Positions 45,059 through 57,053 are shown, numbered from the stretch's first letter. The stretch: 64,000 nucleotides of DNA from Bos javanicus (GCF_032452875.1 NC_083869.1:82330501-82394500), one strand, 5' to 3'. Numbers and translations: made by a program. Notes: generated from the letters alone by a model not told the origin.

Positions 45059-46762
45059 AGAATTCTTCAGTATACAAAAATCAGTCAATATGATACACCA
45101 TATTAACAAATTGAAAGATATAAAGCATGATCATCTCAATTGATGTAGAAAAAACTTTTGACAAAATTCAGCAACCATTTATTATTAAAAATCTTGAACA
45201 AATGGGCATAGAAGGAAACTACTTCAACTTGGTAAATGCCATATATGATAAGTCCACAGCAAACATTATCTCAAGGTGAAAAACAAAAGTGTTCCTCTAA
45301 GATCAGGAACCAGACATAAGTGTCCACTCTCACCACTACTATTCAACATAGTTTTGGAAGTCCTAGGTATGGAAATCAGAGAAGAAAAAGAAATAAAATG
45401 AATCCAAATCAGAAAATAAGAAGTAAAGCTCTCACTGTTTGCAGATGACATGATAGTATACATAGAAAACCATAAAGACAGTATCATAATACTACTAGAG
45501 CTAATCAGTGCTTTAGCAAAGTTGCAGGATACAAAATCAATACACAGAAATCACTTGCATTCTATTGTACTAACAATGAAAATCAGGAAGAGAAATTAAG
45601 GAATCAATGCTATTCACCATTGCAACAACAAAAATCTTGGAATAAACCTACCAAAGGAGACAAAAAAACTGTATACAGAAAATTATAAAACACTCATGAA
45701 AGAAATCAAAGATGACATAAACAGATGGGAAGATATTTATTCTATGTTCCTGGGTAGGAAGAATTAATATTGTGAAATGACTATATTACCAAATGCAATC
45801 TAGAGATTCCATGTGATCCCTATCAAATTACCAATGATATTTTCCACAGAACTAGAACAAAAAATTTCACAATTCATGTGGAAATACTAAAGAGCCCAAA
45901 TAGCCAAAACAGTTGATAATGGGGCCGGAGGAATCAATCTCCTTGACTTCAGATTATACTATGAAGCTACAGTCATCAAGATAGTATGATGAAGTGAAGT
46001 GAAGTCGCTCAGTCATGTCTGACTCTTAGCGACCCCATGGACTGTAGCCCACCAGGCTCCTCTGTCCATGGGATTTTCCATGCAAGAGACTGGAGTTGGG
46101 TGCCATTTCCTTCTCTGTAAAACCACCATATGATCCAGCAATCCCACTCCTAGGCATATACCCTGAGGAAACTAAAATTGAAAAAGACACGTGTATCCCA
46201 TTGTTCATTGCAGCACTATTTACAATAGCTAGAACAATGAAGCAACCTAGATAGCCTTTGACAGATGAATGGATAAAAAAGTTGTGGTAAATATACACAA
46301 TGGAGTATTACTCAGCCATAAAAAGGAATGCATTTGAGTCAGTTCTAATGAAGTGGATGAACTTAGACCCTATTACAGAGTGAACTAAGTCAGAAAGAGA
46401 AAGATAAATATTGTATACTAACGCACATATATGAAATCTAGAAAGATGGTACCAATGAAATAATTTGTAGGGCAGCAATGGAGAAACAGACACAGAACAG
46501 ACTTATGAACATGGGGAGAGGGGAGGAGAGAGTAAGATGTATGGAGAGAGTAACATGGAAACTTACATTACCATATGTAAAATAGATAGCCAATGGAAAT
46601 TTGCTGTATGTCTCAGGGAACTCTAGAGGGGTGGGATGGGGAGTGAGACGGGAGGGAGGTTCAAGAGGATGGGGACATATCTATACTCAGGGCTGATTCA
46701 TGTTGATGTTTGACAGAAACAACAGAAGTCAGTAAAGCAATTATTCTTCAATTAAATAAGTA
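45059..46762 (+). mobile_element. L1 copy with internal deletion filled by a SINE
   Basis: Starts in ORF2 (TTCAACAT-type text becomes TTCTTCAGTATAC) and runs through the reverse transcriptase region to TCATCAAGATAGTATG near 45987. After a SINE it resumes at ACCACCATATGATCCAGC and continues to the 3' end (TTCTTCAATTAAATAAG). By comparison with the copy at 51-60 kb (58385 versus 59215) about 830 bp of L1 are missing at the SINE. ORF2 is destroyed by many stops. Confidence 0.9.
45988..46116 (-). mobile_element. Bov-A SINE fragment at an L1 deletion junction
   Basis: One antisense Bov-A monomer (GAAGTCGCTCAGTCATGTCT to TGCCATTTCCTTCTC). The L1 flanks on its two sides are not contiguous in the family, so it is no simple insertion. 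Confidence 0.88.
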
Positions 46763-47432
46763 AATTTGGATTTTAACAAATGTAAAGAGAAGGGATTCTC
46801 TACAGTGCCTTATCTGGTACTATTATACTTGAGCAATTGAAATTATTTAATTCCTGTATAACTGGCTCTGTATCTGAAGTGCAGGGAAATCCAGAGATCA
46901 TGGACATGTTTAATAACTTTCCTTGGTTCCTTATTCCTTTCTCATACTGTCATTATTAGATCTCTTTACAAGAGAAACCCCCCAAATTAATGGTCTTTCC
47001 AGGAGGAAAAATTTGAATTCATGTATTCTCTGTGTCAAACTATGATAACAAAAGGTAAATAAATAAAGGAAAAAGAAAAGTAAAAAAAATAATAATAATA
47101 AAAACAGCAAGGTCATTTTGCTAGAAATGTAGAATTATTCTGATATTTGCATCTTCCAGTAGGTAAGAGTGGACAGATTCCTCTATATCTACCATTCAGG
47201 TCAATTCATGGATTTTCTGATAGTTTGGAAAATCATCTGGGCTGAAGCACGAAGGAAGCAAACCAATAAAAATTTAGAAGGGTAAAAAAAAAAAAAAAAT
47301 TTAGAAGGGTAATAAGAGTGACAGGAAGTGTTCCACAGTATACACACCTGTGGTATTTAAAGCCTTGAAGAGACTTTAAAAGTGTAAGCAAATGATCCCT
47401 GAGGACATGATAATTTCCTAAGACACAGACCT
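46763..47432. other. Unique sequence with (TAA)n
   Basis: No gene. A (TAA)n microsatellite lies at 47088-47104, and a duplicated segment around an A run lies at 47268-47310. Confidence 0.5.
47268..47310 (+). repeat. A-only insertion with 16-bp flanking duplication
   Basis: AAAAATTTAGAAGGGT at 47268-47283 is repeated exactly at 47295-47310, separated by only about 11 extra A residues. It has the form of a retroinsertion that delivered nothing but tail. Slippage is the alternative. Confidence 0.75.
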
Positions 47433-47684
47433 ATGTCTGTCCAGTATGGCGGCTACCAGTTACCTGGGCTATAAAGTGCTTAAAGAGTTACTCCTGCCAA
47501 CTGAAGTGGTGGTGCATGTGTAAAATGCACACTGAATTTCAAGAAAGAATGCAAAATGTTTCATGGATAGTTTTTATATTGGTTATACATTGAAATGGTA
47601 ATGTTTGAGATAGTTTGGGTTACATAAAATGTATCATCAAAGTTAATATAACCTGTTTCTTTTTATACTTTTAAAATACCACCT
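47433..47684. repeat. Possible ancient interspersed repeat
   Basis: TCCAGTATGGCGGCTACCAG and ATAACCTGTTTCTTTTTATA resemble the ends of an old mammalian DNA-transposon-type repeat. I cannot name it. Confidence 0.3.
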
Positions 47685-47697
47685 CTAGAATTGTTGA

Positions 47698-47829
47698 TGG
47701 AGAAAGAAATGTCAACCCACTCCAGTATTCTTGCCTGGAGAATCCCAGGGACAAAAGAGTCTGATGGGCTGCCATCTTTGGGGTTACACAGGGTCAGACA
47801 TGACTGTTGCAACTTAGTAGCAGCAGAAG
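47698..47829 (+). mobile_element. Bov-A monomer SINE with TSD
   Basis: Body ACTCCAGTATTCTTGCCTGG to TTGCAACTTAGTAGCAGCAG. Flanks CTAGAATTGTTGA (47685-47697) and CTAGAATCATTGA (47830-47842) form a 13-bp TSD with two mismatches. Confidence 0.9.
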
Positions 47830-48290
47830 CTAGAATCATTGAAAGTACAATAAGATGGGGTACATATATGTTAAAACAGTGGAATATTCAGTTCAGTTCA
47901 GTCACTCAGTCATGTCCGACTCTTTGCAATTCCATGAATCACAGCACACCAGGCCTCCCTGTCCATCACCAATACCCAGAGTTCACTCAAACTCATGTCC
48001 ATCAAGTCGGTGATACCATCCAGCCATCTCATTCTCTGTCATCCCCTTCTCCTCCTGCCGTCAATCCCTCCCAGCATCAGGGTCTTTTCCAATGGGTCAA
48101 CTTTTCGCATGAGGTGGCCAACGTATTGGAGTTTCAGCTTCAGCATCAGTCCTTCCAAAGAACAGCCAGGGCTGATCTCCTTTAGGATGGACTGGTTGGA
48201 TCGCCTTGCAGTCCAAGGAACTCTCAAGAGTCTTCTCCAACATAACAGTGCAAAATCATCAATTCTTTGGCACTCAGCTTTCTTCACAGT

Positions 48291-48935
48291 TCAACTCTCA
48301 CATCCATACATGACCACTGGAAAACTTATAGCCTTGACTAGACGAACCTTTGTTGGCGGAGTAATGTCTCTGCTTTTGAATATGCTATCTAGGTTGGTCA
48401 TAACTTTCCTACCAAGGAGTAAGCATCTTTTAATTTCATGGCTGCAGTCACAATCTGCAATGATTTTGGAGTCCCCCAAAATAAAGTCAGACACTGTTTC
48501 CCCATCTATTTCCCATGAAGTGATGGGACTAGATGCCATGACCTTAGTTTCCTGAATGTTGAGCTTTAAGCCAACTTTTTCACTCTCCACTTGCACTTTC
48601 ATCAAGAGGCTTTTTAGTTCCTCTTCACTATCTGCCATAAGGGTGGTGTCATCTGCATATCTGAGGTTATTGATATTTCTCCTGGCAATCTTGATTCCAG
48701 ATTGTGCTTCATCCAGCCCAACGTTTCTCATGATGTACTCTGCATATAAGTTAAATAAGCAGGGTGACAATATACAGCCTTGACGTACTCCTTTTCCGAT
48801 TTGGAACCAGTCTGTTGTTCCATGTCCAGTTCTAACTGTTGCTTCCTGACCTGCATATAGGCTTCTCAAGAGGCAGGTCAGGTGGTCTGGTATTCCCATC
48901 TCTTTCAGAATCTTCCACAGTTTATTGTGATCCAC
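48291..48935 (-). pseudogene. BovB reverse transcriptase, YADD half
   Basis: 214 codons from MDHNKLW, just after motif A, through GVRQGCILSPCLFNLYAEY and the catalytic YADDTTLM box to MYGCES. Both YADD Asp residues are intact. The frame is separated from motif A by substitutions at CVDH (a Cys-Val-Asp-His segment reads with HCVDH displaced), and from the C-terminus by a stop. Confidence 0.9.
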
Positions 48936-49010
48936 ACAGTGAAAGACTTTGGCATTGTCAATAAAGCAGAAATAGATGTTTTTCTGGAACTCTCTTGCTT
49001 TTTTGATGAT

Positions 49011-49481
49011 CTAGCAGATTTTGCCAATTTCATCTCTGGTTTCTCTGCCTTTTCTAAAACCAGTTTGAACATCTGGACATTTACGGTTCATGTACTGCTG
49101 AAGTCCGGATTGGAGAATTTTGAGCATTACTTTACTAGCGTGTGAGATGAGTGCAATTGTGCAATAGTTTGAGCATTCTTTGGCATTGCCTTTGTTTGGG
49201 ATTGGAATGAAAACTGACCTTTTCCAGTCCTGTGGCCACTGCTGAGTTTTCCACATTTGCTGGCATATTGAGTGCAGCACTTTCACAGCATCACCTTTCA
49301 GGATTTGAAATAGCTCAACTGGAATTCCATCACCTCCACTAGCTTTGTTCATAGTGATGCTACCTAAGGCCCACTTGATTTCACATTCCAGGATGTCTGG
49401 CTCTAGGTGAGTGATCACACCATAGTGATTATCTGGGTCATGAAGATCTTTTTGTACAGTTCTTCTGTGTATTCTTGCCAC
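49011..49481 (-). pseudogene. BovB linker and reverse transcriptase fingers
   Basis: 156 codons: ASGGDGIPVELFQ, WPQDWKRSVFIPIPNK, and FRKGRETRDEI (usual FRKGRGTRDQI) near the end. Terminated just before motif A. Part of the 47889-50172 element. Confidence 0.88.
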
Positions 49482-49571
49482 CTTTTCTTAATATCTTCTG
49501 CTTCTGTTAGGTCCATACCATTTCTGTCCTTTATCGAGCCCATCTTTGTATGAAATGTTCCCTTGGTATCT

Positions 49572-49982
49572 CTAATTTTTTTTGACAAGATCTCTAGTCT
49601 TTCCCATTCTGTTGTTTTCCTCTATTTCTTTGGATTGATCACTGAGGAAGGCTTTCTTATGTCTTCTTGCTATTCTTTGGAACTCTGCATTCAGATGCTT
49701 ATATCTTTCCTTTTCTCCTTTGCTTTTCGCTTCTCTTCTTTTCACAGCTATTTGTAAGGCCTCCTCAGACAGCCATTTTGTTTTTTTGCATTTCTTTTCC
49801 ATAGGGATGGTCTTGATCCCTGTCTCCTGTACAATGTCACGAACATCCATCCATAGTTCATCAGGCACTCTGTCTATCAGATTTAGTCCCTTAAATCTAT
49901 TTCTCACTTCCACTGTATAATCATAAGGGATTTGATTTAGGTCATACCTGAATGGTCTAGTGGTTTTCCCTACTTTCTTCAA
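49572..49982 (-). pseudogene. BovB endonuclease-reverse transcriptase linker
   Basis: 136 codons with the linker signatures TTRPFRYDLNQIPYDYTVEV and GIKTIPMEKK, followed by the basic stretch of KRREAKSKGEKERYKHL. No catalytic motif lies in this part. Confidence 0.88.
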
Positions 49983-50645
49983 CTTAAGTCTGAATTTGGC
50001 AATAAGGAGTTCATGATCTGAGCCATAGTCAGCTCCTGGTCTTGTTTTTACTGACTGTATAGAGCTTCTCCATCTTTGGCTGCAAGGAATATAATCAATC
50101 TGTTTTTGGTGTTGACCATCTGGTGATATCCATGTGTAGTCTTCTCTTTTGTTGTTGGAAGAGATTGTTCGCTATTACTCAGCCATAAAAAAGAGTGAAA
50201 ATGTCATTAGCAGCAACATGAATGGATGTAGATAGAGATTATCACATAATAAGTGAAGTAAGTCAGACAGAGAATGACAAATACCATATGAAATAGTATA
50301 TTGAATCTAATTTTTTTTAATGATACAAATGCACTTATTTACAAGACAGAAACAGGCTCACAAATTTCAAAAATAAACCTATGATTACCAAAGGGGAAAT
50401 GTAAGGGAAGGAACAAATTAGGAATTTTGTATTAGTAAATGCATTCTACTATATATAAAATAGATAACCAACAAGGACCTCCTGTACAGCACAGGGAACT
50501 CTACTCAGTATTCTATAATAGTCTTTATGGGTAAAAAATCTGAAGAAAAGTGAATATATGTACATGTATAACTGAATCACTTTCCTGTGCACCTGAAACT
50601 AATACATTATAAATCAACTATATTCTAATAAAATTTTATAAATGA

Positions 50646-51222
50646 AAATAAAAGTGTTAGCAAGTGGTACAATTACTATTCAGAAACTTGTGTCAAATAT
50701 ATGGTTAATAATAAATATGCATCCTCTTGGCTCAAACAAGGATATTGTAAATTGAGAAGAAGTCTTTCAAGCCACTTGCAGACACATTCTTTAATGCCTC
50801 AAAGAGCAACATTTAAAAAGCAATTTGTAGACAGAAAATATATCTAACATAATTACCTTCTAGGTGGTTGCTTATCTTGTAGACAAGCTCTCATTATTAG
50901 AGAACAAGATTCTGTATGATATAAAAATATATAACACTACTTATACTTAATAAGCTGCTATTGTTATAATTATTAACATATTCTGACAGACATTTGGGGC
51001 AACATAATTAAAGATTTAAAATTTAAAATGTCCTCCTCCTCACAGCTGGTAAACTGTTACTAAAAATTAATTTTCTTAAATGATGAAGTGCAGAGTTATA
51101 CTTCTTTTTTGGGGAAAAGAGGAACATGAAAATTAGAACTAAACTTTTTTTGCTATATTTGATATTTAAAGCACTGATTTTTAGCTTTATTATGTCTGAA
51201 CAAATTATGAAATCATGCTTTT
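50646..51222. other. Unique AT-rich sequence
   Basis: No gene or confident repeat between the L1 3' end and the TSD of the full-length L1. Confidence 0.5.
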
Positions 51223-51236
51223 AAAAGTCTTCTCTT

Positions 51237-53524
51237 TAGTGTCTAATTTCCACCCTGACACAAGAGGGTGATGGTGGACACTTTTAGGCTCACTTGTTCA
51301 GTCGTGCTGTGGGGAGGGAGGGACACTGCAAACAAATGACACTGGCATGTGTTCACAGTGTCTCGGCCACACTGGGTTTGGCCCCACTCACAGCATGTGT
51401 GCTTTCCCTGTCTACAATGCTTAGGCTCTAGGTTGTTCTGCCCGAAACTGTCTGAGGCTGTCCGTAAGTTGTATGTACTTCCCAGGTCTAAGCCGCTCAG
51501 GTTCAGGTACTCAGGTAGTCCTCAGAGGTGCAGACTCAGTTGGGCCCGTGTTTTGTACCCTTCCCAGATCTGAGCAGCTCAGGTGACCAGGTGTTTGGTG
51601 AGCGTGGTTGCTGCGACTTGTCACCTCCCCTGTCCCTGCTACTTGGTTTTCTGGGTGTACAACCTGTGCACCTTCTCAGGCGGATGTTGACCATCCAGAA
51701 TCCCAAGAAGTCTTGGTTAGCAATGAAGCCTGCTTGCAGTTTGGTAGATAATGCCTCTGTGGGGCCGTGATTGCCCCCTTCCAGCTCTGGCTACCCTCAC
51801 CTGCCTATTACTGGAGGGGGATAGGCTGGTCTGCAGCTGGCTAGCTCTGCTCAGTCCTTTGTTCTGTGAGCAGGCCTGACCGTGTCCTAGGTTAGGGCTT
51901 TTCACGTGGAAGCTAGCCCACAGTCTGGTTTGCTAGCCCAAGTTAGTTCCCTCAGATTGCCCTCGGGGCATTCAGCCCCAGTCCTTACTCCAAGCAATGC
52001 AGCCCAAATCTCTCTGCCCAGCCCCCGCTTGCTAGTGGCGGATGCAGGCCTCTGCACTGCTTCTCCGCTGGGGGAGTTACCATTGACCAGCAAACAGAAG
52101 AAGCTAAAACAGAGGGAACCTCCTTGGAAGTGACAGGTGCAACAGATTAAAACCCTGTCGTTAGTACCAACTACATACGAAGGGGCCTATAGAGCTTGAG
52201 AAATATAAGCTGGATCACAGAACTATCCAAAAATGAACTGACCCCACACTGCCCACAACAACACCAGAGAAAGTCCTAGACATATTTTTACTATTTTTAC
52301 TATCATTAATTTTTCAAAATTTTTAAAAAATTTTGTCCTTTATTACTCCTTTAATTTTCATTTTTATAACCTACTATTACTTTGCAAAAAAAAAGAGAGA
52401 CCCTATTTTTTAAAGCAAACTTCATATATATATATACATATATATATATATAATAAATTTTGTTACTTTTTTTCCCATTAATATTGTATTTTTGAAAATC
52501 CAACTTCTACTCTAGACTTTTAATCTTTGCTTTTTGGTATTTGTTATCAATTTTGTACCTTTAAGAACCCAATCTCCCATTTTTACTTGGGAGCAAGATT
52601 ACTGGCTTGACTACTCTGTCCCCCTTTGGACTCTCCTTTTTCTCTACCAGGTTGCCTCTATCTCCTCCCTTCCCCTTCTCTTCTCTACACAACTCTGTGA
52701 ATCTCTGTGTGTTATAGATGGTGGAGAACACTTAGGGAACTGATTACTGGCGGGATCTGTCTCTCTCCTTTTGATTCCCCCCTTTATCCTCCTTGCCACC
52801 TCTGTCTCCTTCCTTCCTCTTCTCTTCTATGTATAACTCTGTGAACATCTCTGAGTGGTCCAGACTGTGGAGCGCATATAAGGAAGTGATTATGGGCTAG
52901 CTTGCTCTTTCCTCTTTTGATTCCACCTCATCTCATCCTTGTCACCTCTATCTCCCTCCTCCCTCTTCTCTTCTCCATGTAACTCTGTAAACCTCTCTGG
53001 GTGTCCCTCACTGTGGAGAAACTTTTCATCTTTAACCTAGATGTTTTATCAATGGTGCTGTATATGAGGCTACTATAAAAATAAGACTGAAAAACAGAAG
53101 CAGGAGACTTAAGTCCAAATCCTGAGAACACCAGAGAACTCCTGATTCCAGGGAACATTAATCAACAGGAGGTCATCAAACCCCTCCATACCTACACTGA
53201 AACCAAGCACCACCCAAGGGCCAGCATAGCATGCAAATTCTCCAGCAACACAGGAACATAGCCCTGAGCCTCAATATATAGGCTGCCCAAAGTCAAGCCA
53301 AACCCATTGACATATCACAACTCATTACTGGACACTTCACTGCACTCCAGAGAGAAGAAATCCATCTCCACCCATCAGAACACCTACACAAGCTTCCCTA
53401 ACCAGGAAACCTTCACAAGCCACCAGTACAACCCCACCCACAGCGAGAAAACTCTGCAACAAAAAGAACTCTACAAACTGCCAGAATACAGAAAGGCCAC
53501 CCCAAACACAGTAATAAAAACAAG
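51237..53524 (+). promoter_or_regulatory. L1 5'UTR, presumptive internal promoter
   Basis: Lies between the left TSD and the ORF1 start. The first 0.85 kb is GC-rich compared with the surrounding DNA (GTCTAAGCCGCTCAGGTTCA, CCCCGCTTGCTAGTGGCGGA). Then comes an AT-rich part with (TA)n at 52427-52457, a pyrimidine-rich triplication (52597-53030), and an ORF1-proximal leader. L1 promoters sit in this position, but activity here is inference. CpG decay is evident in places. Confidence 0.7.
52597..53030 (+). repeat. Three tandem ~145-bp units in L1 5'UTR
   Basis: Units start at 52597, 52742 and 52888 with GATTACTGG or GATTATGGG. Each continues with CTCTCCTTTT-like text, CCTCTGTCTCCTTCCTTCC-like pyrimidine tracts, CTTCTCTTCT and AACTCTGTGAA. 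Spacings of 145 and 146 bp indicate a clear period. Confidence 0.85.
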
Positions 53525-53776
53525 ATGAAGAGACAGAGGAATACCCAGCAGGTAAAGGAACGGATAAATGCCCACCAAATCAAACAAAAGAGGAAGAGAT
53601 AGGGAATCTACCTGATAAAGAATTCTGAATAATGATAGTGAAATGACCCAAAATATTGAAATCAAAATGGGATCACAGATAAATAGCCAGGAGACAAGGA
53701 TTGAGAAGATGCAAGAAAGGTTAAACAAGGGCCTAGAAGATATAAAAAAGACTCAAAATATAATGAATAATGCAAT

Positions 53777-54977
53777 CAGTTCAGTTCAGTTCAGTCGCTC
53801 AATTGTGTCTGACTCTTTGCGACCCCATGAATCGCAGCACGCCAGGCCTCCCTGTCCATCACCAACTCCCAGAGTTCACCTAGACTCACGTCCATCGAGT
53901 CAGTAATGCCATCCAGCCACATCATCCTCTGTCGTCCACTTCTCCTCCTACCCCCAATCCCTCCCAGCATCAGTCTTTTCCAATGAGTCAACTCTTCGCA
54001 TCAGGTGGCCAAAGTACTGGAGTTTCAGCTTTAGCATCATTCCTTTAGAAGAAATCCCAGGGCTGATCTCCTTCAGAATGCACTGGTTGGATCTCCTTGC
54101 AGTCCAAGGGACTCTCAAGAGTCTTATCCAACACCACAGTTCAAAAGCATCAATTCTTCATGCTCATCCTTCACAGTCCAACTCTCACATCCATACATGA
54201 CCACAGGAAAAACCAAAGCCTTGACTAGACGAACCTTTGTTGGCAAAGTAATGTCTCTGCTTTTGAATATGCTATCTAAGTTGGTCATAACTTTCCTTCC
54301 AAGGAGTAAGTGTTTTTTAATTTCGTGGCTGCAGTCACCATCTGCAGTGATCTTGGAGCCCAAAAAAATAAAGTCTGAAACTGTTTCCACTGTTTCCCCA
54401 TCTATTTCCCATGAAGTGATTGGACCGGATGCCATGATCTTCGTTTTCTGAATGTTGAGCTTTAAGCCAACTTTTTCACTCTCCACTTTCACTTTCATCA
54501 AGAGGCTTTTTAGTTCCTCTTCACTTTCTGCCATAAGGGTGGTGTCATCTGCATATCTGAGGTTATTGATATTTCTCCCAGCAATCTGGATTCCAGCTTG
54601 TGCTTCTTCCAGTCCAGCATTTTTCATGATGTACTCTGCATATAAGTTAAATAAGCAGGGTGACGATATACAGCCTTGACGTACTCTTTTTCCTATTTGG
54701 AACCAGTCTGTTGTTCCATGTCCAGTTCTAACTGTTGCTTCCTGACCTGCATACAGATTTCTCAAGAGTCAGATCAGGTGATCTGGTATTCCCATCTCTT
54801 GAAGAATTTCCCACAGTTTCTTGTGATCCACACAGTCAAAGGCTTTGGCATAGTCAATAAAGCAGAAATAGATATTTTTCTGGAACTCTCCTGTTTTTTC
54901 GATGATCTGCCAGATGTTGGCAATTTGATCTCTGGTTCCTCTGCCTTTTCTAAAACTAGCTTGAACATCAGGAAGTT
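53777..54977 (-). mobile_element. BovB copy nested in L1 ORF1, no TSD
   Basis: 1.2 kb antisense BovB from the 3' terminus (CAGTTCAGTTCAGTTCAGTC) to FRKGRGT-coding sequence (ACTAGCTTGAACATCAGGAA). The L1 reading frame is continuous when it is skipped, so insertion caused no duplication and no loss. Confidence 0.94.
54124..54765 (-). pseudogene. BovB reverse transcriptase, YADD half
   Basis: 213 codons: NLYAGQEATVRTGHG, RVRQGCISSPCLFNLYAEY, YADDTTLMAESEEE with both catalytic Asp, and MYGCESWTVK. Motif A lies upstream (about 54800-54860) in a different frame. Little diverged. The 5'-truncated parent element lacks the endonuclease. Confidence 0.92.
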
Positions 54978-57053
54978 AAATGATATCAAAAACACTCTGG
55001 AGGGAACAAATAGTAGAATAATGAAGGCAGAAGATAGGATTAGTGAGGTAGAAGATAGAATGGTAGATATAAATGAATCAGAGAGGAAAAAAAGAAAACA
55101 AATTAAAAGAAATGAGGACAATCTCAGAGACCTCTGGGACAATGTTAAATGCCCCAACATTCGAATCATGGGAGTCCCAGAAGAAGAAGACAAAAAGAAA
55201 GACCATGAGAAAATACTTGAGGAGATAATAGTTGAAAACTTCCCTAAAATGGGGAAGGAAATAACCACCCAAGTCCAAGAAACCCAGAGAGTCCCAAACA
55301 GGATAAACCCAAGGTGAAACACCCCAAGACACATATTAATCAAATTAACAAAGATCAAACACAAAGAACTAATATTAAAAGCAGCAAGGGAAAAACAACA
55401 AATAACACACAAGGGGATTCCCATAAGGATAACAGCTGATCTTTCAATAGAAACTCTTCAGGTCAGGAGGGAATGGCAGGACATATTTAAAGTGATGAAA
55501 GAAAATAACCTACAGCCCAGATTACTGTACCCAGCAAGGATCTCATTCAAATATAAAGGAGAAATCAAAAGCTTTACAGACAAGCAAAAGCTGAGAGAAT
55601 TCAGCACCACCAAACCAGCTCTCCAACAAATGCTAAAGGATCTTCTCTAGACAGGAAACACAAAAAGGGTGTATAAACTCAAACCCAAAACAACAAAATA
55701 AATGGCAATTGGATCATACTTATCAATAATTACCTTAAACGTAAATGGGTTGAATGCCCCAACCAAAAGACAAAGACTGGCTGAATGGATACAAAAACAA
55801 GACCCCTATATATGTTGTCTATAAGAGACCCACCTCAAAACAAGGGACACATACAAAATGAAAGTGAAGGGCTAGAAAAAGATATTCCATGCAAATAGAG
55901 ACCAAAAGAAAGCAGGAGTAGCAATACTCATATCAGATAAAATAGACATTAAAACAAAGGTTGTGAAAAGAGACAAAGAAGGACACTACATAATGATCAA
56001 AGGATCAATCCAAGAAGAAGAGATAACAATTATAAATATATATGCACCCAACATAGGAGCACTGCAATATGTAAGACAAATGCTAACAAGTATGAAAGGG
56101 GAAATTAACAATAACACAATAATAGTGGGAGACTTTAATATCCCACTCACACCTATGGATAGATCAACTAAACAGAAAATTAACAAGGAAACACAAATTT
56201 TAAATGATACAATAGACCAGTTAGACCTAATTGATATCTATAGGACATTTCACCCCCCAAAACAATGAATTTCACCTTTTTCTCAAGCACACACGGAAAC
56301 TTCTCCAGGATAGATCACATCCTGGACCATAAATCTAGCCTTGGTAAATTCAAAAAAAATTGAAATAATTCCAAGCATCTTTTCTGGCCACAATGCAGTA
56401 AGATTAGATCTCAACTACAGGAGAAAAACTATTAAAAATTCCAACATATGGAGACTGAACAACACGCTGCTGAATAACCAACAAATCACAGAAGAAATCA
56501 AAAAAGAAATCAAAATTTGCATAGAAACGAATGAAAATGAAAACACAACAACCCAAACCCTGTAGGACACTATAAAAAGAGTGCTAAGGGGAAGGTTCAT
56601 AGCAATAGAGGCATACCTCAAGAAACAAGAAAAAAGTCAAATAAATAACCTAACCCTATACCTAAAGCAACAAGAAAAGGAAGAAATGAAGAACCCCAGG
56701 GTTAGTAGAAGGAAAGAATCTTAAATTTGGGGCAGAAATAAATGCAAAAGAAACAAAAGAGACCATAGGAAAAATCAACAAAGCCAAAAGCTGGTTCTTT
56801 GAAAGGATAAATAAAATTGACAAACCATTAGCCAGACTCATCAAGCAACAAAGGGAGAAAAATCAAATCAATAAAAATAGAGATGAAAATGGAGAGATCA
56901 CAAGAGAAAACACAGAAATACAAAGGATCATAAGAGACTACTGTCAGCACTTATGCTAATAAAAAGGACAACCTGGAAGAAAGGGACGAATTCTTAGAAA
57001 AGTACAACTTTCCAAAACTGAACCAGGAAGAAATAGAAAATCTTAACAGACCC

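Larger units (their letters stand above)
47889..50172 (-). mobile_element. BovB copy, 2.3 kb, inserted in L1
   Basis: Antisense BovB from the 3' terminus (CAGTTCAGTTCAGTCACTCA) back into the endonuclease C-terminal part (TCTTCTCTTTTGTTGTTGGA). The flanking L1 is continuous, and the only shared flank is TATT (4 bp), part of which may be BovB. It uses the SPCLF form of the reverse transcriptase. Confidence 0.94.
47850..50645 (+). mobile_element. L1 3' end split by BovB
   Basis: The left piece (47850-47888, GGGGTACATATATG ... GTGGAATATT) is the start of the L1 3' phrase that continues at about 50173 (TATTACTCAGCCATAAAAAA) and runs to AATAAAATTTTATAAATG near 50645. The L1 body is interrupted by the 2.3 kb BovB. 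Confidence 0.85.
53525..55650 (+). pseudogene. L1 ORF1, broken and interrupted by BovB
   Basis: ORF1 of L1 encodes the RNA-binding, coiled-coil chaperone that packages L1 RNA. The start is at 53525 (MKRQRNTQQVKE). A 1-nt loss near 53560 shifts the frame, and the reading resumes as MTQNIEIKMGSQI at 53643. A BovB at 53777-54977 then splits the gene at codon-level precision (ATGCAAT | AAATGA). Downstream, NDIKNTLEG starts the Lys/Glu-rich coiled-coil segment, followed by IRIMGVPEEE of the RNA-binding domain. TGA at 55315-55317 replaces the Arg codon. The natural end is TAG at 55648-55650. Confidence 0.9.

Noticed and set aside
51349..52133. Several short frames on both strands in a GC-rich stretch that might suggest an exon
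   Set aside because: The stretch belongs to the L1 5'UTR, inside the TSD-bounded element. No splice-bounded conserved frame.
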